Positions 1 through 8,135 of a DNA stretch of 38,705 nucleotides are shown here, in pieces. The position numbers were made by a program, and so were the translations under genes. Under the pieces are notes generated by a model. The model was not told the DNA's origin, did not search any database, and saw only the letters and a program-made list of their open reading frames with translations. The first letter of the stretch is position 1. The number at the start of each line of letters is the position of its first letter. The stretch is from Puniceicoccales bacterium (GTDB lineage: Bacteria; Verrucomicrobiota; Verrucomicrobiia; Opitutales; UBA953), in assembly GCA_031289285.1 (NCBI GenBank), contig JAITPT010000143.1, forward strand, positions 1 through 38,705. The letters are read 5' to 3'.

Positions 1-1
1 C

Positions 2-598
2 GCCCGCGCAAAGGGTCTCCAGCAAATGGAGCGTGAGATGGGGCTTGTCGCGCAATTTGGCGGCAAGACGATTGCCGCGCCGCCCGCTGGCGCTTACGAC
101 CCGCCGCGCCTCGACCTCGACCGCGTTGCGGAGCGTTACCGCGCCGCGCTCGAACTCGGCGCAAAAACGGGCGTCACGCCGCAATTGGAGTTTTGGGGTG
201 GTTCGTCAAACTTGAGTCGGCTCGACCAGTGTGTCTATGTCGCCGCTCGCGCCGCCCATCCCGACGCCTGTGTGCTCGCCGATGTTTTCCATTTGTATCG
301 AGGCGGAAGTGACGTGGCGTCTTTGCATTTGCTTGGAAAAAACGCGCTCCGTTGTTTCCATGTCAATGACTATCCAGCTTCACCGGAGCGCGCCCGCATT
401 CAAGACAGCGACCGTGTTTGGCCGGGCGACGGTGTCGCGCCGTGGCGAGAAATTTTTGCTGCGTTTGCCGCCAACGATGCCGCGCCTTGGCTTTCGCTTG
501 AGGTATTCAACACAAAATACTGGAAAACCGACGCCCTCGAAACTGCCCGCGCCGGTCTCGCCAAGCTCCGCGCCGTCGTGGAAAAATCGAGGGCGTAG
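2..598 (+). CDS. Sugar phosphate isomerase/epimerase family protein (partial, 5' end outside window)
   Basis: The reading frame is open from the first bases of the window, so the N-terminal part is missing; about 198 residues remain. They look like the second half of a xylose-isomerase-like (AP endonuclease 2 fold) TIM barrel. Acidic and His residues sit at the ends of successive strands: QLEFWG, ADVFHLYRGG, CFHVNDYP, VWPGDG and SLEVFN, as expected for the divalent-metal site of this family. Such enzymes interconvert or epimerise sugars and inositols in the cytoplasm; the substrate cannot be told from sequence. It is the first of three such barrels within 5.3 kb (with those at 2886 and 4252), but it lies on the opposite strand. 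An internal ATG at 26 is unlikely to be the true start because homology-like sequence continues upstream of it. Confidence 0.8.
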   Translation, partial: ARAKGLQQMEREMGLVAQFGGKTIAAPPAGAYDPPRLDLDRVAERYRAALELGAKTGVTPQLEFWGGSSNLSRLDQCVYVAARAAHPDACVLADVFHLYRGGSDVASLHLLGKNALRCFHVNDYPASPERARIQDSDRVWPGDGVAPWREIFAAFAANDAAPWLSLEVFNTKYWKTDALETARAGLAKLRAVVEKSRA

Positions 599-1040
599 CG
601 GTGCGTTGTTGCAGCGTTGAATTTGACCGCAGATAACACAGAGGGCGCAGATGAATTTCAATTAGACATAATAATTGTTGTGCGAAAGGTCGGGCGGGAG
701 CGACGGGGCACCGGCATATCTGCGGGCTGCGGTCTTTTTTTTGAAAACTGCAAAGCAGCATCTGCCTTTTTTTTGGAGTGCGGTGGCAGAGGGTGCGAAG
801 TGATAACGAAGCACCCGCCGACACCGCTTTCGCAGACACCGCGACCACAACGGTTGCCAGTGTCTTTCTGCCGGTTTGAAAGCGGTGTCGGCGGGCACTG
901 CGCTACGCTCCATGCCCTCTGCCACCGCACTCCATAAAACCGCAAAGTGGCATCTGCCTTTCGATGTTCCGTCAAAAATTTTGAAATAAGATGCGTATTA
1001 TTTTTTCTTTGTATTCCGACGCAGAAGGTGTCACTCTTGC
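599..1040. repeat. Intergenic region with a large imperfect inverted repeat
   Basis: No convincing gene. Arms at 775-831 and 878-933 are inverted copies of each other: GGAGTGCGGTGGCAGAGGG pairs with the end of the right arm, and CCGCCGACACCGCTTTC pairs with GAAAGCGGTGTCGGCGG. Outside the arms, related pieces (CAAAGCAGCATCTGCC at about 751 and CAAAGTGGCATCTGCC at about 942) appear as direct copies. A half-element of the same family recurs at 37591-37645. The stretch 617-660 is a generic CGCAGATAACACAGAGG-type sequence. Transcribed, the arms would form a long hairpin just upstream of the cyclo-ligase gene. Confidence 0.75.
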
Positions 1041-1679
1041 TTGATTGTGACTTACGTAAAATCCGCCGCAGACATTGAGAAGAAACGCATTCGCGACGTC
1101 GTTCGCTTGCGCCGCGAACTTGTTCTGGCCGCCAATCCGGCAGCCGCCGACCCGCTTGCAGAGTCCGTCAGAATTTCGGAAATCTTGCGCACATTGCCGT
1201 TCTGGGACACGGTGCGCTCTCCGTGCATTTACCTCGCACTGCCCAGCGAGGCACCGACCACGACCATCTTGACGGATTGCTTTTCGCGCCAACTGACCGT
1301 GCTCGCACCACGTGTTTCAGGCGACATACTCACCCTGCACCGCATCACCGCCGACACGCCGCTCACTCATGGCGCATTCGGCATTTTGGAGCCGCCCGCC
1401 GCCGCGCCCGTCGCATTCCCCGTCGCCGACGGCGGCGTTTGCGAGTGCGATTGTTTCCTTGTGCCGGGCGTCGCCTTCGACCTTCTCGGCGGACGTGTCG
1501 GGCACGGCAAAGGTTTTTACGACCGCCTTCTGGCGCAAATCCCGCTCTCGACGCCGCGTGTCGGGCTGGCTTGGGAGTGGCAAATTTTTAAGGAGGTTCC
1601 GGTCGTGAAACACGACGTCCGTATGGACTGGATTGTCACGCCGGAACGCGCCGTTCACTGTTCGCCGGGGGCGATGTAA
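1041..1679 (+). CDS. 5-formyltetrahydrofolate cyclo-ligase
   Basis: Predicted cytoplasmic enzyme (MTHFS, the family of E. coli YgfA) that converts 5-formyl-THF to 5,10-methenyl-THF using ATP. The 212-residue protein has the family layout: a basic N-terminal helix (KKRIRDVVRLRREL), the strand segment CIYLALPSE, the central ILEP motif, then VPGVAFDLLGGRVGHGKGFYD, the glycine-rich ATP/phosphate-binding signature, around residues 150-170. The start is uncertain: TTG at 1041 gives the full length and GTG at 1047 is two codons later; neither has a Shine-Dalgarno sequence. It ends 25 bp inside the convergent lipoprotein gene. A second formyl-folate enzyme, purU, lies 3.8 kb downstream, so both routes that recycle formyl-folates are in this window. 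Confidence 0.9.
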   Translation: MIVTYVKSAADIEKKRIRDVVRLRRELVLAANPAAADPLAESVRISEILRTLPFWDTVRSPCIYLALPSEAPTTTILTDCFSRQLTVLAPRVSGDILTLHRITADTPLTHGAFGILEPPAAAPVAFPVADGGVCECDCFLVPGVAFDLLGGRVGHGKGFYDRLLAQIPLSTPRVGLAWEWQIFKEVPVVKHDVRMDWIVTPERAVHCSPGAM

Positions 1680-1960
1680 AGACCTTCTTTGCGCCGTTCT
1701 TCGAGCGTCAGCGGCTTAGGCGAAACAAATTTTTCGTATTCGTTGTTCGTATTGGGGACTTTTTTCCAATACACGTATTCCTTGGTTTCGGACACCGGCA
1801 TTTGGTCGCCGACGGCGCGGACGGGTCCCGTGACAGGATACGCGGCGACACGGCCAGTGTTGCTGGCACTGGTGTCCATTTCGTGGGTTGAGCAGGCGGA
1901 CAAAACCGAAGCCGCCGCAAGAAGCGGGATGAGTTGTGGGATGAGTTGGATTGTTTTCAT
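1655..1960 (-). CDS. Small lipoprotein, function unknown
   Basis: A protein of 101 residues starting MKTIQLIPQLIPLLAAAS, with a type II signal peptide and lipobox ASVLSAC (lipidated Cys at residue 23). It should be exported and anchored to a membrane. The mature part is hydrophilic (KEYVYWKKVPNTNNEYEKF, LTLEERRKEG) with no domain I recognise. I chose the ATG at 1960 over the upstream in-frame start at 1999 because it begins directly with the signal peptide. The last 25 bp overlap the 3' end of the convergent cyclo-ligase gene. Confidence 0.7.
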   Translation of the reverse strand: MKTIQLIPQLIPLLAAASVLSACSTHEMDTSASNTGRVAAYPVTGPVRAVGDQMPVSETKEYVYWKKVPNTNNEYEKFVSPKPLTLEERRKEGLYIAPGEQ

Positions 1961-2885
1961 AGCGTCGCAGATAACACCCGCGCCCCGCCTTTTTGACAAC
2001 CAAAACTTTTTTTACGCAGTTTTTGAGCGGGGACAAACGCGGGGACAAACGCGGAGACAAACGACCACCGGAGCAGACTTGGTGGTAGCCTTGCGACACA
2101 TCTGTCGCCCGTGTTGTGCGCGGCGCAGTCGTGCTCCCTACGGCCTCCACATGTCAAGTGGTTTATTTAGCCTGGTAAATTATTTTTCAGGGGCGAGAGG
2201 TGACCGCGAACACGGGGTTGAAACCCAATACCGTTCAGGTAGCGTGAAAATACGAGAATAGCCTTTGAAACGGAGAGTGCCTCGTAGCGCTGAAAGCGCG
2301 GCTTCATAATAGCCTATGGCGTAGCCATAGGTATCGGTCTCGTCCTGTCTCTGTGGGCTGTAAGCCCACCTCAACGCAATGGAGGTGCGGCGGGAGGCCG
2401 CGAGGGTGGCGTTCTGAGCGAAGGTTGAGGCGGGCTTACAGCCCGCTGTGAACCGCCGTCGCGTATCCTATGGCTACGCCATAGGCTATTATGAAGCCGC
2501 GCCTTCAGCGCTCCAAGCCACATGCGGTTTCAGAAATGCCCTTCGTATTTTGGGGCACTACTATAATAGCCTATGGCGTAGCCATAGGTATCGGTCTCGG
2601 CCTGTCTCTGTGGGCTGTAAGCCCACCTCAACGCAATGGAGGTAGGCGGCGGGAGGCCGCGAGGGTGGCGTTCTGAGCGAAGGTTGAGGTGGGCTTACAG
2701 CCCACTGTGGAGAAACCGCCCGTTATCCTATGGCGTTGCCATAGGCTATTATGAAGCCGCGCCTTCAGCGCTACGATGCACTCTCCGTTTCAAAGGCTAT
2801 CTCGTATTTTCACGCTACTGGAACGGTATTGGATTGAAACCCCGTGCTACCGACATGCCGTCCCTGCGGGACGGAAATGCGGCGG
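1961..2885. repeat. Repeat cluster 1 (hairpin modules A and B, CCAGGCT/TTGAC motif)
   Basis: No gene is supported here. At 2031-2068 there are three copies of a 12-bp unit close to GGGGACAAACGC. At 2153-2184 lies one copy of the dispersed CCAGGCT/TTGAC motif (minus orientation). From about 2218 two kinds of dispersed module alternate. Module A contains the CCTATGGC-N3-GCCATAGG hairpin plus AGCGCTGAAGGCGCGGC and ends in CTGAACGGTATTG; copies lie at 2218-2332, about 2467-2570 and 2733-2835. Module B is a stem-loop with 23-bp arms at 2353-2446 and 2610-2705. Longer open frames in this region are products of the repeats and have no protein signature. Confidence 0.75.
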
Positions 2886-3746
2886 TCAGCGGTTCAGCAA
2901 TGGCCGGAGTTGTTCGGCGCACCAAGCACCGTTTTGGAGCGTGACACCGTCGGGGTCGCCGACGGCGGCGTGACACTCGTCTTCGCAGACAATCCAGCCC
3001 GTGTAGTTGCGGCGGACAAGCCACTCGGTGATTTGGTGAAAATCCAGTTTGCCAGTGCCCATTTGCGCCCACGGTTCGGGACCATTGCCAGAGAAATCTT
3101 TGTAGTGAATGTGGTTCACTAAATAATCCCAGTGGTTCAGCGTCTCGATGACGTTCATGCCGCCACGGACGATGTGCCCGACGTCGGGCGTCCAACCCGT
3201 GACTTCGGGGTCGAGGCTGTTCAGCACGACATCGTAGTCTTCGCGGGTGCGGATGGCGGAATGCGGCGGCGAGTTTGGATGAAAACTACAAACAATGCCG
3301 GCGTCGGCAGCACGTTTTGAGACGGCGTTGACGTTGCGGACGAGGTTGAGTCGGCGTTCGTGGATGTGGTCACGTCCGCTCGGCATTTGGACGGTGCCGA
3401 GACGTGCGCCCGGGAAACGTTTGAGAATGGCAAGCGCGACATCGGCGGCGGCGCGGTCTTGCTCATTTTCGCGTTCTTCTCGCCAACCGCAGGTGAGCGA
3501 AATCGCAGCGAGTTTTATGTTGTTTGCGGCAAGCGTATCGGCCAGCCGCGACGGGTCTTTGAAGTCGCCAAGCCAGTAGTCGTCTGACAAGTGCGAAATG
3601 ACCATAGGCTCGATACCGTCAAAACCGGCTTTTGCGGTAATGGCGGCGAGGTGGTCGAGTTTGTTGGCGTAGGCTTTGCCCCCAGCCTGCATGAACCAAG
3701 TATAAACCTCGGCTCCGAACTGTATTTTGGATGTTGGTGTTGACAT
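2886..3746 (-). CDS. Sugar phosphate isomerase/epimerase family protein
   Basis: A 286-residue xylose-isomerase-like TIM barrel. The start is set at MSTPTSKIQFG because the 36 codons upstream come from an AT-rich low-complexity tract and would encode only a Phe/Ser-rich run. Conserved strand ends include GFDGIEPMV, LAAISLTCGW, SFHPNSPPHS, TPDVGHIVRGG, HIHYKDFSGN and the final CEDECH, supplying Glu, His and Asp metal ligands. Resemblance is to the IolE/hydroxypyruvate-isomerase branch, but the substrate is undetermined. It is probably cytoplasmic, as no signal peptide is seen. The similar gene at 4252-5313 is upstream on the same strand across an AT-rich spacer, so they may share a carbohydrate or inositol role without forming a tight operon. 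Confidence 0.85.
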   Translation of the reverse strand: MSTPTSKIQFGAEVYTWFMQAGGKAYANKLDHLAAITAKAGFDGIEPMVISHLSDDYWLGDFKDPSRLADTLAANNIKLAAISLTCGWREERENEQDRAAADVALAILKRFPGARLGTVQMPSGRDHIHERRLNLVRNVNAVSKRAADAGIVCSFHPNSPPHSAIRTREDYDVVLNSLDPEVTGWTPDVGHIVRGGMNVIETLNHWDYLVNHIHYKDFSGNGPEPWAQMGTGKLDFHQITEWLVRRNYTGWIVCEDECHAAVGDPDGVTLQNGAWCAEQLRPLLNR

Positions 3747-4251
3747 AAGAAAAAAGAAAAAAAGATGAAAAGAAAAAGTGAAAGGAAAGAAAAAAAGGAA
3801 GATGGAAGTGAAAATAGAAAACGAGGAGAAACCACGGATGACACGAATTATCACGAATGTTAAAGAACAGAAAGATGTTGCGATGAAAGCTGGAGGTTTA
3901 GTTTTTTTGAGTTTTTTTGAGTTTTTTAGTTTTTTTCAACGTAAAACTTTATTATTTAATTTGAAATTTGAGATTTGAAATTTGAGATTTATTTTTTGAG
4001 ATTTATTTTTGAAATTTAAAATTTGAATTTTGATTTTTTTGAGTTTTTTTCTTTTCTATTTTCTTTTTTTCTCTTGTTTTATTTGTTTGAGTTTTGTTGA
4101 GGTTCTTTTGAGTTCTTGTTTTTACTTCTACTTTTTTTATTTCTATTTTAGTTTTTTACTTTGAACTCCTTAACATTTATTATTTGTGGACATTCGTGTC
4201 ATTCGTGGTTTCTCTTCGTTTTTTTATTTCTGTTCCCTTCCCCTTCCCTTT
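3747..4251. other. AT-rich low-complexity island bounded by inverted repeats
   Basis: About 500 bp of A/T-rich, strand-biased sequence (purine runs at the left end, T-runs through the middle) in an otherwise GC-rich window. It is built from short repeats such as GAGTTTTTTT and GAAATTTGAGATTT. The ends carry inverted copies of a short sequence: left arm 3826-3862 (AAACCACGGATGACACGAAT) and right arm about 4170-4214 (inverse of AAACCACGAATGACACGAAT). No coding sequence is credible here. It separates two same-strand isomerase genes and contributes the unusual leader of the downstream one. Confidence 0.7.
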
Positions 4252-5313
4252 TTATTCTGCCCAGCCGTGGTTTTCGCGGACTTGTATCATGGCGGCTAAG
4301 ATGTCGTTCCATGTTTGTTGTTTTAGCAAGGTCTCATTGGAAAACATACAGCCGTCCCAGCAAATATGGCGGATTTTTTTGGTGACGACGCCTTTGCCGT
4401 CGCGCAGCCAATAAGCGGCGTCGCGGCCAATGTTGAGTTTGCCATTGACGTCTGTCGGGAGGCAGTGGCGGCCTGTTTTGTCGTGCGAACCGGAGCCTTT
4501 GACAGTGGCGTCGTTTTGGGCGACATGGAAGTCAATTGTCCAAGGGCGAAGAGCCTTGGTGAGTTTTTTCATTGCGCTGTGGAAACGGGCGGGTTCCCAG
4601 TGAAAATCTTTCGAGACGATGCGGTGAGACTTCGGGGCGTTATATCCGAGGAGATAGAGGAGCGTGTGTGCCATGTCGGCTTCAAAACCGAGATGCGCGG
4701 GGTCGCCGACGCCTTCGAGGATTTGGAGCATATACTTCCACGATTGCATCCCGCCCCAACAGATTTCGCCCTCGGCGGCGAGACGTTCGCCAAAACCGGC
4801 GGCGATGCGGGCAGCCTCGCCAAAGGTGGCGACGATTTTTGCGGTGTTGCCGTTGCGGTCTTCCTTCCACTCGGTGACGCCGCCCGCTGAGTCAATGCGC
4901 ACGATGCCGTCGGGGCGAATGCCGAGGTCGGTGAGTTTGCGGGCGATTGCGCAACCCTTGCGGACTTGGGTGAGGAAACGCCCGCGCTCTTCGTCGCTGC
5001 CCATCGCGGAGCCGCCACCAGTGGGTGCCCAGATAGGTGCGCCGACGGAGCCGATGACAAGCCCGCGAGCGGCGACCTTATCGGCGAGGCGTTTGATGTC
5101 GTCGTCCGTGGAGTCTATGTCGAAATGCGGCGCGGAGAGATTGAGGTTGATGCCATCGAAGCCGACGCCGTTGACCTTCGCCTTGGCGGTGAGGTCGAGT
5201 ATCGTATCGAAGTCAATGGCGGGTTCTGCGCCGGGGTCGCCTTTGCCGACGATGCCCGGCCAAGCGGCGTTGTGAAGTTTGGGATAGTTGTTTGGTTGAG
5301 CAGTCGTTGACAT
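4252..5313 (-). CDS. Sugar phosphate isomerase/epimerase family protein (TIM barrel)
   Basis: A 353-residue protein starting MSTTAQPNNYPKLHNAAWPG; 71 further in-frame codons upstream lack protein character, so the ATG at 5313 is preferred. The sequence reads as a xylose-isomerase-like TIM barrel: GVGFDGINLNLSAP near the N-terminus, GLVIGSVGAPIWAP, GIVRIDSAGGV, EGEICWGGMQSWKY, GFEADMAHTLLYLLG, TIDFHVAQND and the end RHICWDGCMFSNE. It is longer than the neighbouring barrels and distinct from them. Substrate unknown. No signal peptide on the chosen start; the longer frame's Arg-rich upstream part is not a Tat signal. Divergent from purU, whose start is 154 bp away. Confidence 0.8.
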   Translation of the reverse strand: MSTTAQPNNYPKLHNAAWPGIVGKGDPGAEPAIDFDTILDLTAKAKVNGVGFDGINLNLSAPHFDIDSTDDDIKRLADKVAARGLVIGSVGAPIWAPTGGGSAMGSDEERGRFLTQVRKGCAIARKLTDLGIRPDGIVRIDSAGGVTEWKEDRNGNTAKIVATFGEAARIAAGFGERLAAEGEICWGGMQSWKYMLQILEGVGDPAHLGFEADMAHTLLYLLGYNAPKSHRIVSKDFHWEPARFHSAMKKLTKALRPWTIDFHVAQNDATVKGSGSHDKTGRHCLPTDVNGKLNIGRDAAYWLRDGKGVVTKKIRHICWDGCMFSNETLLKQQTWNDILAAMIQVRENHGWAE

Positions 5314-5467
5314 ACGGCGGCGAGCAAACCAAAGCCGCCGCACACCGGCAAGATGAAAAACACCCGCCGCTCGCGCCCGCCCCTGCCCTGCGCCGCCAGA
5401 CGCGGCTTGTCCGCCGCCGTGCGGCTCGCCATTGTCGCGCCCCTTTTTCCAGACAACTTTAATAACC

Positions 5468-6322
5468 ATGCCTGCACTCACCGCACTTTTACACGGCCCC
5501 GATTCGCCCGGGATTGTCGCCCGCACCGCCAGTTGGATTTTTCAAAACGGAGGCAACATCCTCCACGCCGACCAGCACCGCGACGCTGGCGCAGACGTAT
5601 TCATCCAGCGTATCGAGTGGCAACCCGCTGCGGGTCACGACGCCGACGCCGAGGGTGCGCAATTCGGCGAATACGCGGCCTCGCTCGGTCTGCACGCAAA
5701 AATCGCACGTGGCGACGAGCGTCCGCGAGTTGCCGTGCTTGTCTCGAAGCAAGGCCACGCATTTCACGATTTGATGCTGCGCTGGACGGCGGGCGAGCTG
5801 CCTTGCGACATCGCCTTTGTAGCGTCGAACCACACGGTCTGGGAGGCGGCGGCGCGTGAACATTATCGGGTGCCGTTTTTCCACATCCCCGTCGCGCCGG
5901 AGCGCAAACACGAGGCGGAGGCGCGGCTGGCGGCGCTGGCGCGTGAGCACGACGTCAACCTGCTCGTGATGGCGCGCTACATGCAGGTTTTGAGCGGGGA
6001 CTTTTTGCTGCGGCTTTGTCCTGCGCCTGTCATCAACATCCACCACTCATTTTTGCCGGCGTTTGCGGGCGCGAAGCCCTACCACCAAGCACACGAGCGC
6101 GGCGTGAAACTCATAGGCGCGACGGCGCACTACGCGACGCCCGTGCTCGACGATGGCCCGATTATCCACCAAGCCGTCTCGCCGATTACGCACCGACACA
6201 GCGTCGAAGACCTTGTGCGTCTTGGGCAAGATTTGGAGAAACAGGTGCTCGCGCAAGCCGTCCGCTGGCACCTGCAAAACCGCGTGCTCGCCTACGGCAA
6301 GAAGACTGTGGTGTTTGAGTGA
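5468..6322 (+). CDS. purU: Formyltetrahydrofolate deformylase
   Basis: Hydrolyses 10-formyl-THF to THF and formate, balancing one-carbon pools. The 284-residue length is normal for PurU. Residues 1-80 form an ACT regulatory domain (LHGPDSPGIVARTASWIFQNGG), and residues 85-284 a formyltransferase-like catalytic domain. The catalytic triad of the PurN/PurU family is visible as Asn190 and His192 (INIHHSFLPAF) and Asp229 (LDDGPIIHQ); the substrate-binding stretch GAKPYHQAHERGVKLIGATAHY is typical. The ATG at 5468 is chosen because the protein starts directly with the ACT strand MPALTALLHG. The leader is A-rich with no Shine-Dalgarno sequence. An inverted-repeat element begins 15 bp after the stop. 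Confidence 0.93.
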   Translation: MPALTALLHGPDSPGIVARTASWIFQNGGNILHADQHRDAGADVFIQRIEWQPAAGHDADAEGAQFGEYAASLGLHAKIARGDERPRVAVLVSKQGHAFHDLMLRWTAGELPCDIAFVASNHTVWEAAAREHYRVPFFHIPVAPERKHEAEARLAALAREHDVNLLVMARYMQVLSGDFLLRLCPAPVINIHHSFLPAFAGAKPYHQAHERGVKLIGATAHYATPVLDDGPIIHQAVSPITHRHSVEDLVRLGQDLEKQVLAQAVRWHLQNRVLAYGKKTVVFE

Positions 6323-6337
6323 GGGCCCTGCCCTCAG

Positions 6338-6500
6338 CCTAATAACGGCAGTTGAGTCGGGTCGTCTTGCGGAAGCTGGGATGTTATCTGCACTTGTTGG
6401 CTTTGTTCGACGCACCATCAGGTGCGCCTTCACAAATCCACCAAGCGCAGCTGCCACAACATCTTCTCGCAATACTTCCCCTCCAACCGCCGTTTTTAGG
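6338..6500. mobile_element. 163-bp miniature inverted-repeat element, copy 1
   Basis: Terminal inverted repeats CCTAATAACGGCAGTTGAG at the left and, inverted, CCTAAAAACGGCGGTTGGAG at the right. An internal palindrome GACGCACC-N4-GGTGCGCC sits mid-element. Its length, 163 bp, equals that of the copies at 26265 and 37426. No protein is encoded; it behaves like a MITE moved by a transposase encoded elsewhere. The right flank (TTAAAACCC) resembles the TTGAAACCC found in repeat module A, so it probably landed in or beside such a module. Confidence 0.8.
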
Positions 6501-6977
6501 TTAAAACCCAATACCGTTCAGTTCCAACCCCGCGAGGGCGCGGACAAATCGGGGAAGGAACTTGGGGTGTCAGACGTTTGTGTTAGTCACTAAAAATGCC
6601 CAAAATCTCGGTTTCGTAATTCCTTGAAAAACAACATATTACAATCTGTTCCTTGCAAGGTAGTGCCAAGAATACGAAGAGCATTTCTGAAACCGCATGT
6701 GGCTTGGAGCGCTGAAGGCGCGGCTTCATAATAGCCTATGGCAACGCCATAGGATACCGGACGGCGGCTCTCAGCGGGCTGTAAGCCCGCCTCAACCTTC
6801 GCTCCGAACGCCACCCTCGCGCCTCTCGCCGCCTACCTCCATTGCGTTAAGGTGGGCTTACAGCCCACAGAGACAGGGCGAGACCGATACCTATGGCGTT
6901 GCCATAGGCTATTATGAAGCCGCGCTTACAGCGCTACGAGGCACCCTCCGTTTCAAAGGCTATTCTCGTATTTTCAC
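6501..6977. repeat. Repeat cluster 2 (modules A, B and D)
   Basis: A mosaic of dispersed modules with no supported gene. Module D lies at 6522-6659, a GC-rich hairpin CCCCG..GCGCGG..CGGGG followed by about 90 bp ending GTTCCTTGCAAG. A variant module A (minus) follows at about 6662-6750 with CCTATGGC-AAC-GCCATAGG. Module B, with 23-bp-type arms, is at 6774-6868. A second module A (plus) runs from about 6891 into the 17-bp array. The order A-B-A matches repeat clusters 1 and 3. Confidence 0.75.
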
Positions 6978-7266
6978 GCTACCTGAACGGTATTGCTACC
7001 TGAACGGTGTTGCTACCTGAACGGTATTGCTACCTGAACGGCATTGCTACCTGAACGGCACTGCTACCTGAACGGCATTGCTACCTGAACGGCACTGCTA
7101 CCTGAACGGCACTGCTACCTGAACGGTATTGCTACCTGAACGGCATTGCTACCCGAACGGCATTGCTACCCGAACGGCATTGCTACCCGAACGGCATTGC
7201 TACCTGAACGGCACTGCTACCTGAACGGTGTTGCTACCTGAACGGTATTGCTACCTGAACGGTGTT
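6978..7266 (+). repeat. Tandem array: seventeen units of 17 bp
   Basis: Exactly 17 contiguous copies of a 17-bp unit, consensus GCTACCTGAACGGYAYT, without indels (289 bp). Variation is limited mainly to the ends (GGTATT, GGTGTT, GGCATT, GGCACT) and to a block of three adjacent CCCGAACGG copies, which suggests recent spread of variants. The unit equals the terminal sequence of repeat module A (GCTACCTGAACGGTATTG), so the array seems to have expanded from that end. It ends 77 bp upstream of the DUF3261 lipoprotein gene and lies in the position of its leader. Confidence 0.95.
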
Positions 7267-7343
7267 GCCAGTGCTCACGGTAGCTGCCCGTCGGCTTTAA
7301 CGTTGAGCGGCGGTTTCCGTTTTGCATCTTCGCGGGCCTGCCA

Positions 7344-8135
7344 ATGCCGATGTCAATGCCAATGCCAACGTATCTCAAACACTCCATTTTTAGTCGCGAA
7401 CGCGACGGGCGGCACGGCGGACGCCCCGACCTCGCACTCACTCCTGCACTCGCTCCTGCACTCACGCGCACCCCTGCGCGCACCCCTGCACTCACGCTCG
7501 CGCTCGCCGTTTTGTGGTTGGTGCTTCCGCTTCTCGCCGGATGTGCAAACCCGCCGCTGGAACCGATTGTGACACTCTCGCCAAACATCACCGTGCGGCT
7601 ACCGCGTCCGCCCGCGCCAGACACGCCGCCCGTCCACCGCGAACAGCTGCTCACCGCCACCGCGCACGGCAAGACGCACACGCTCTACGTCGTGCTCGAC
7701 ATCTCCGGCGGCAAAGTGCGGCTCGCTGGCCTCTCGCCGCTCGGCATACGCCTTTTCACGGGCACCTACGACGGCGAGACAATCGCCGTCGAGCAAATCC
7801 CCGTTGCCGCCGAGCTTCCGCCCGCCGCGCAAGTGCTCGGCGACATCATGCTTGCCAGCTGTTCGCTTGCGGAATGGGCGGCGGTGTTGCCTGCTGGCTG
7901 GGTTCTCGCCGACGCCCCCGACGGCCTGCGGCGTGTCTTGAAAAACCCCGAAGGCACCGTCATCACCGAGATTTTTTACACCCAAACGCAAGGCTTGCGC
8001 GAACCCTCCGGCCTTCGCAATCACCGCTTCGCCTACGAAATAAAAATCACAAACCTCGCCGATACCGACGCCGACGATGCCGCCAATCCCGCCGATACCG
8101 CCAACTCCGCCCCCGCCGATGCCGCCGCCCGCTAA
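7344..8135 (+). CDS. DUF3261-like lipoprotein of an aryl-polyene-type gene block
   Basis: A 263-residue protein with a lipobox (LPLLAGC, Cys67) after a hydrophobic helix, so it is predicted to be a membrane-anchored lipoprotein. The mature part (residues about 70-235) has the look of the DUF3261 family: REQLLTATAHGKTHTLYVVLDI, LAGLSPLGIRLFTGTYDG, LASCSLAEWAAVLPAGW. In aryl polyene clusters such lipoproteins sit just before the ketosynthase, as here. The role is probably in moving or attaching the polyene lipid at the outer membrane. The roughly 50-residue region before the signal helix is odd and built on short coding repeats (LTPALAPALTRTPARTPALT). The C-terminus is Asp/Ala-rich and overlaps the ketosynthase start. 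Confidence 0.75.
   Translation: MPMSMPMPTYLKHSIFSRERDGRHGGRPDLALTPALAPALTRTPARTPALTLALAVLWLVLPLLAGCANPPLEPIVTLSPNITVRLPRPPAPDTPPVHREQLLTATAHGKTHTLYVVLDISGGKVRLAGLSPLGIRLFTGTYDGETIAVEQIPVAAELPPAAQVLGDIMLASCSLAEWAAVLPAGWVLADAPDGLRRVLKNPEGTVITEIFYTQTQGLREPSGLRNHRFAYEIKITNLADTDADDAANPADTANSAPADAAAR

Noticed and set aside
2448..2944. Several 60-100 codon frames in repeat cluster 1
   Set aside because: They translate the repeat modules (recurring YGVAIGYYEAA-type strings in different frames) and have no conserved protein signature.
6978..7266. CRISPR array
   Set aside because: The 17-bp units are contiguous with no spacers, and no cas genes are nearby.
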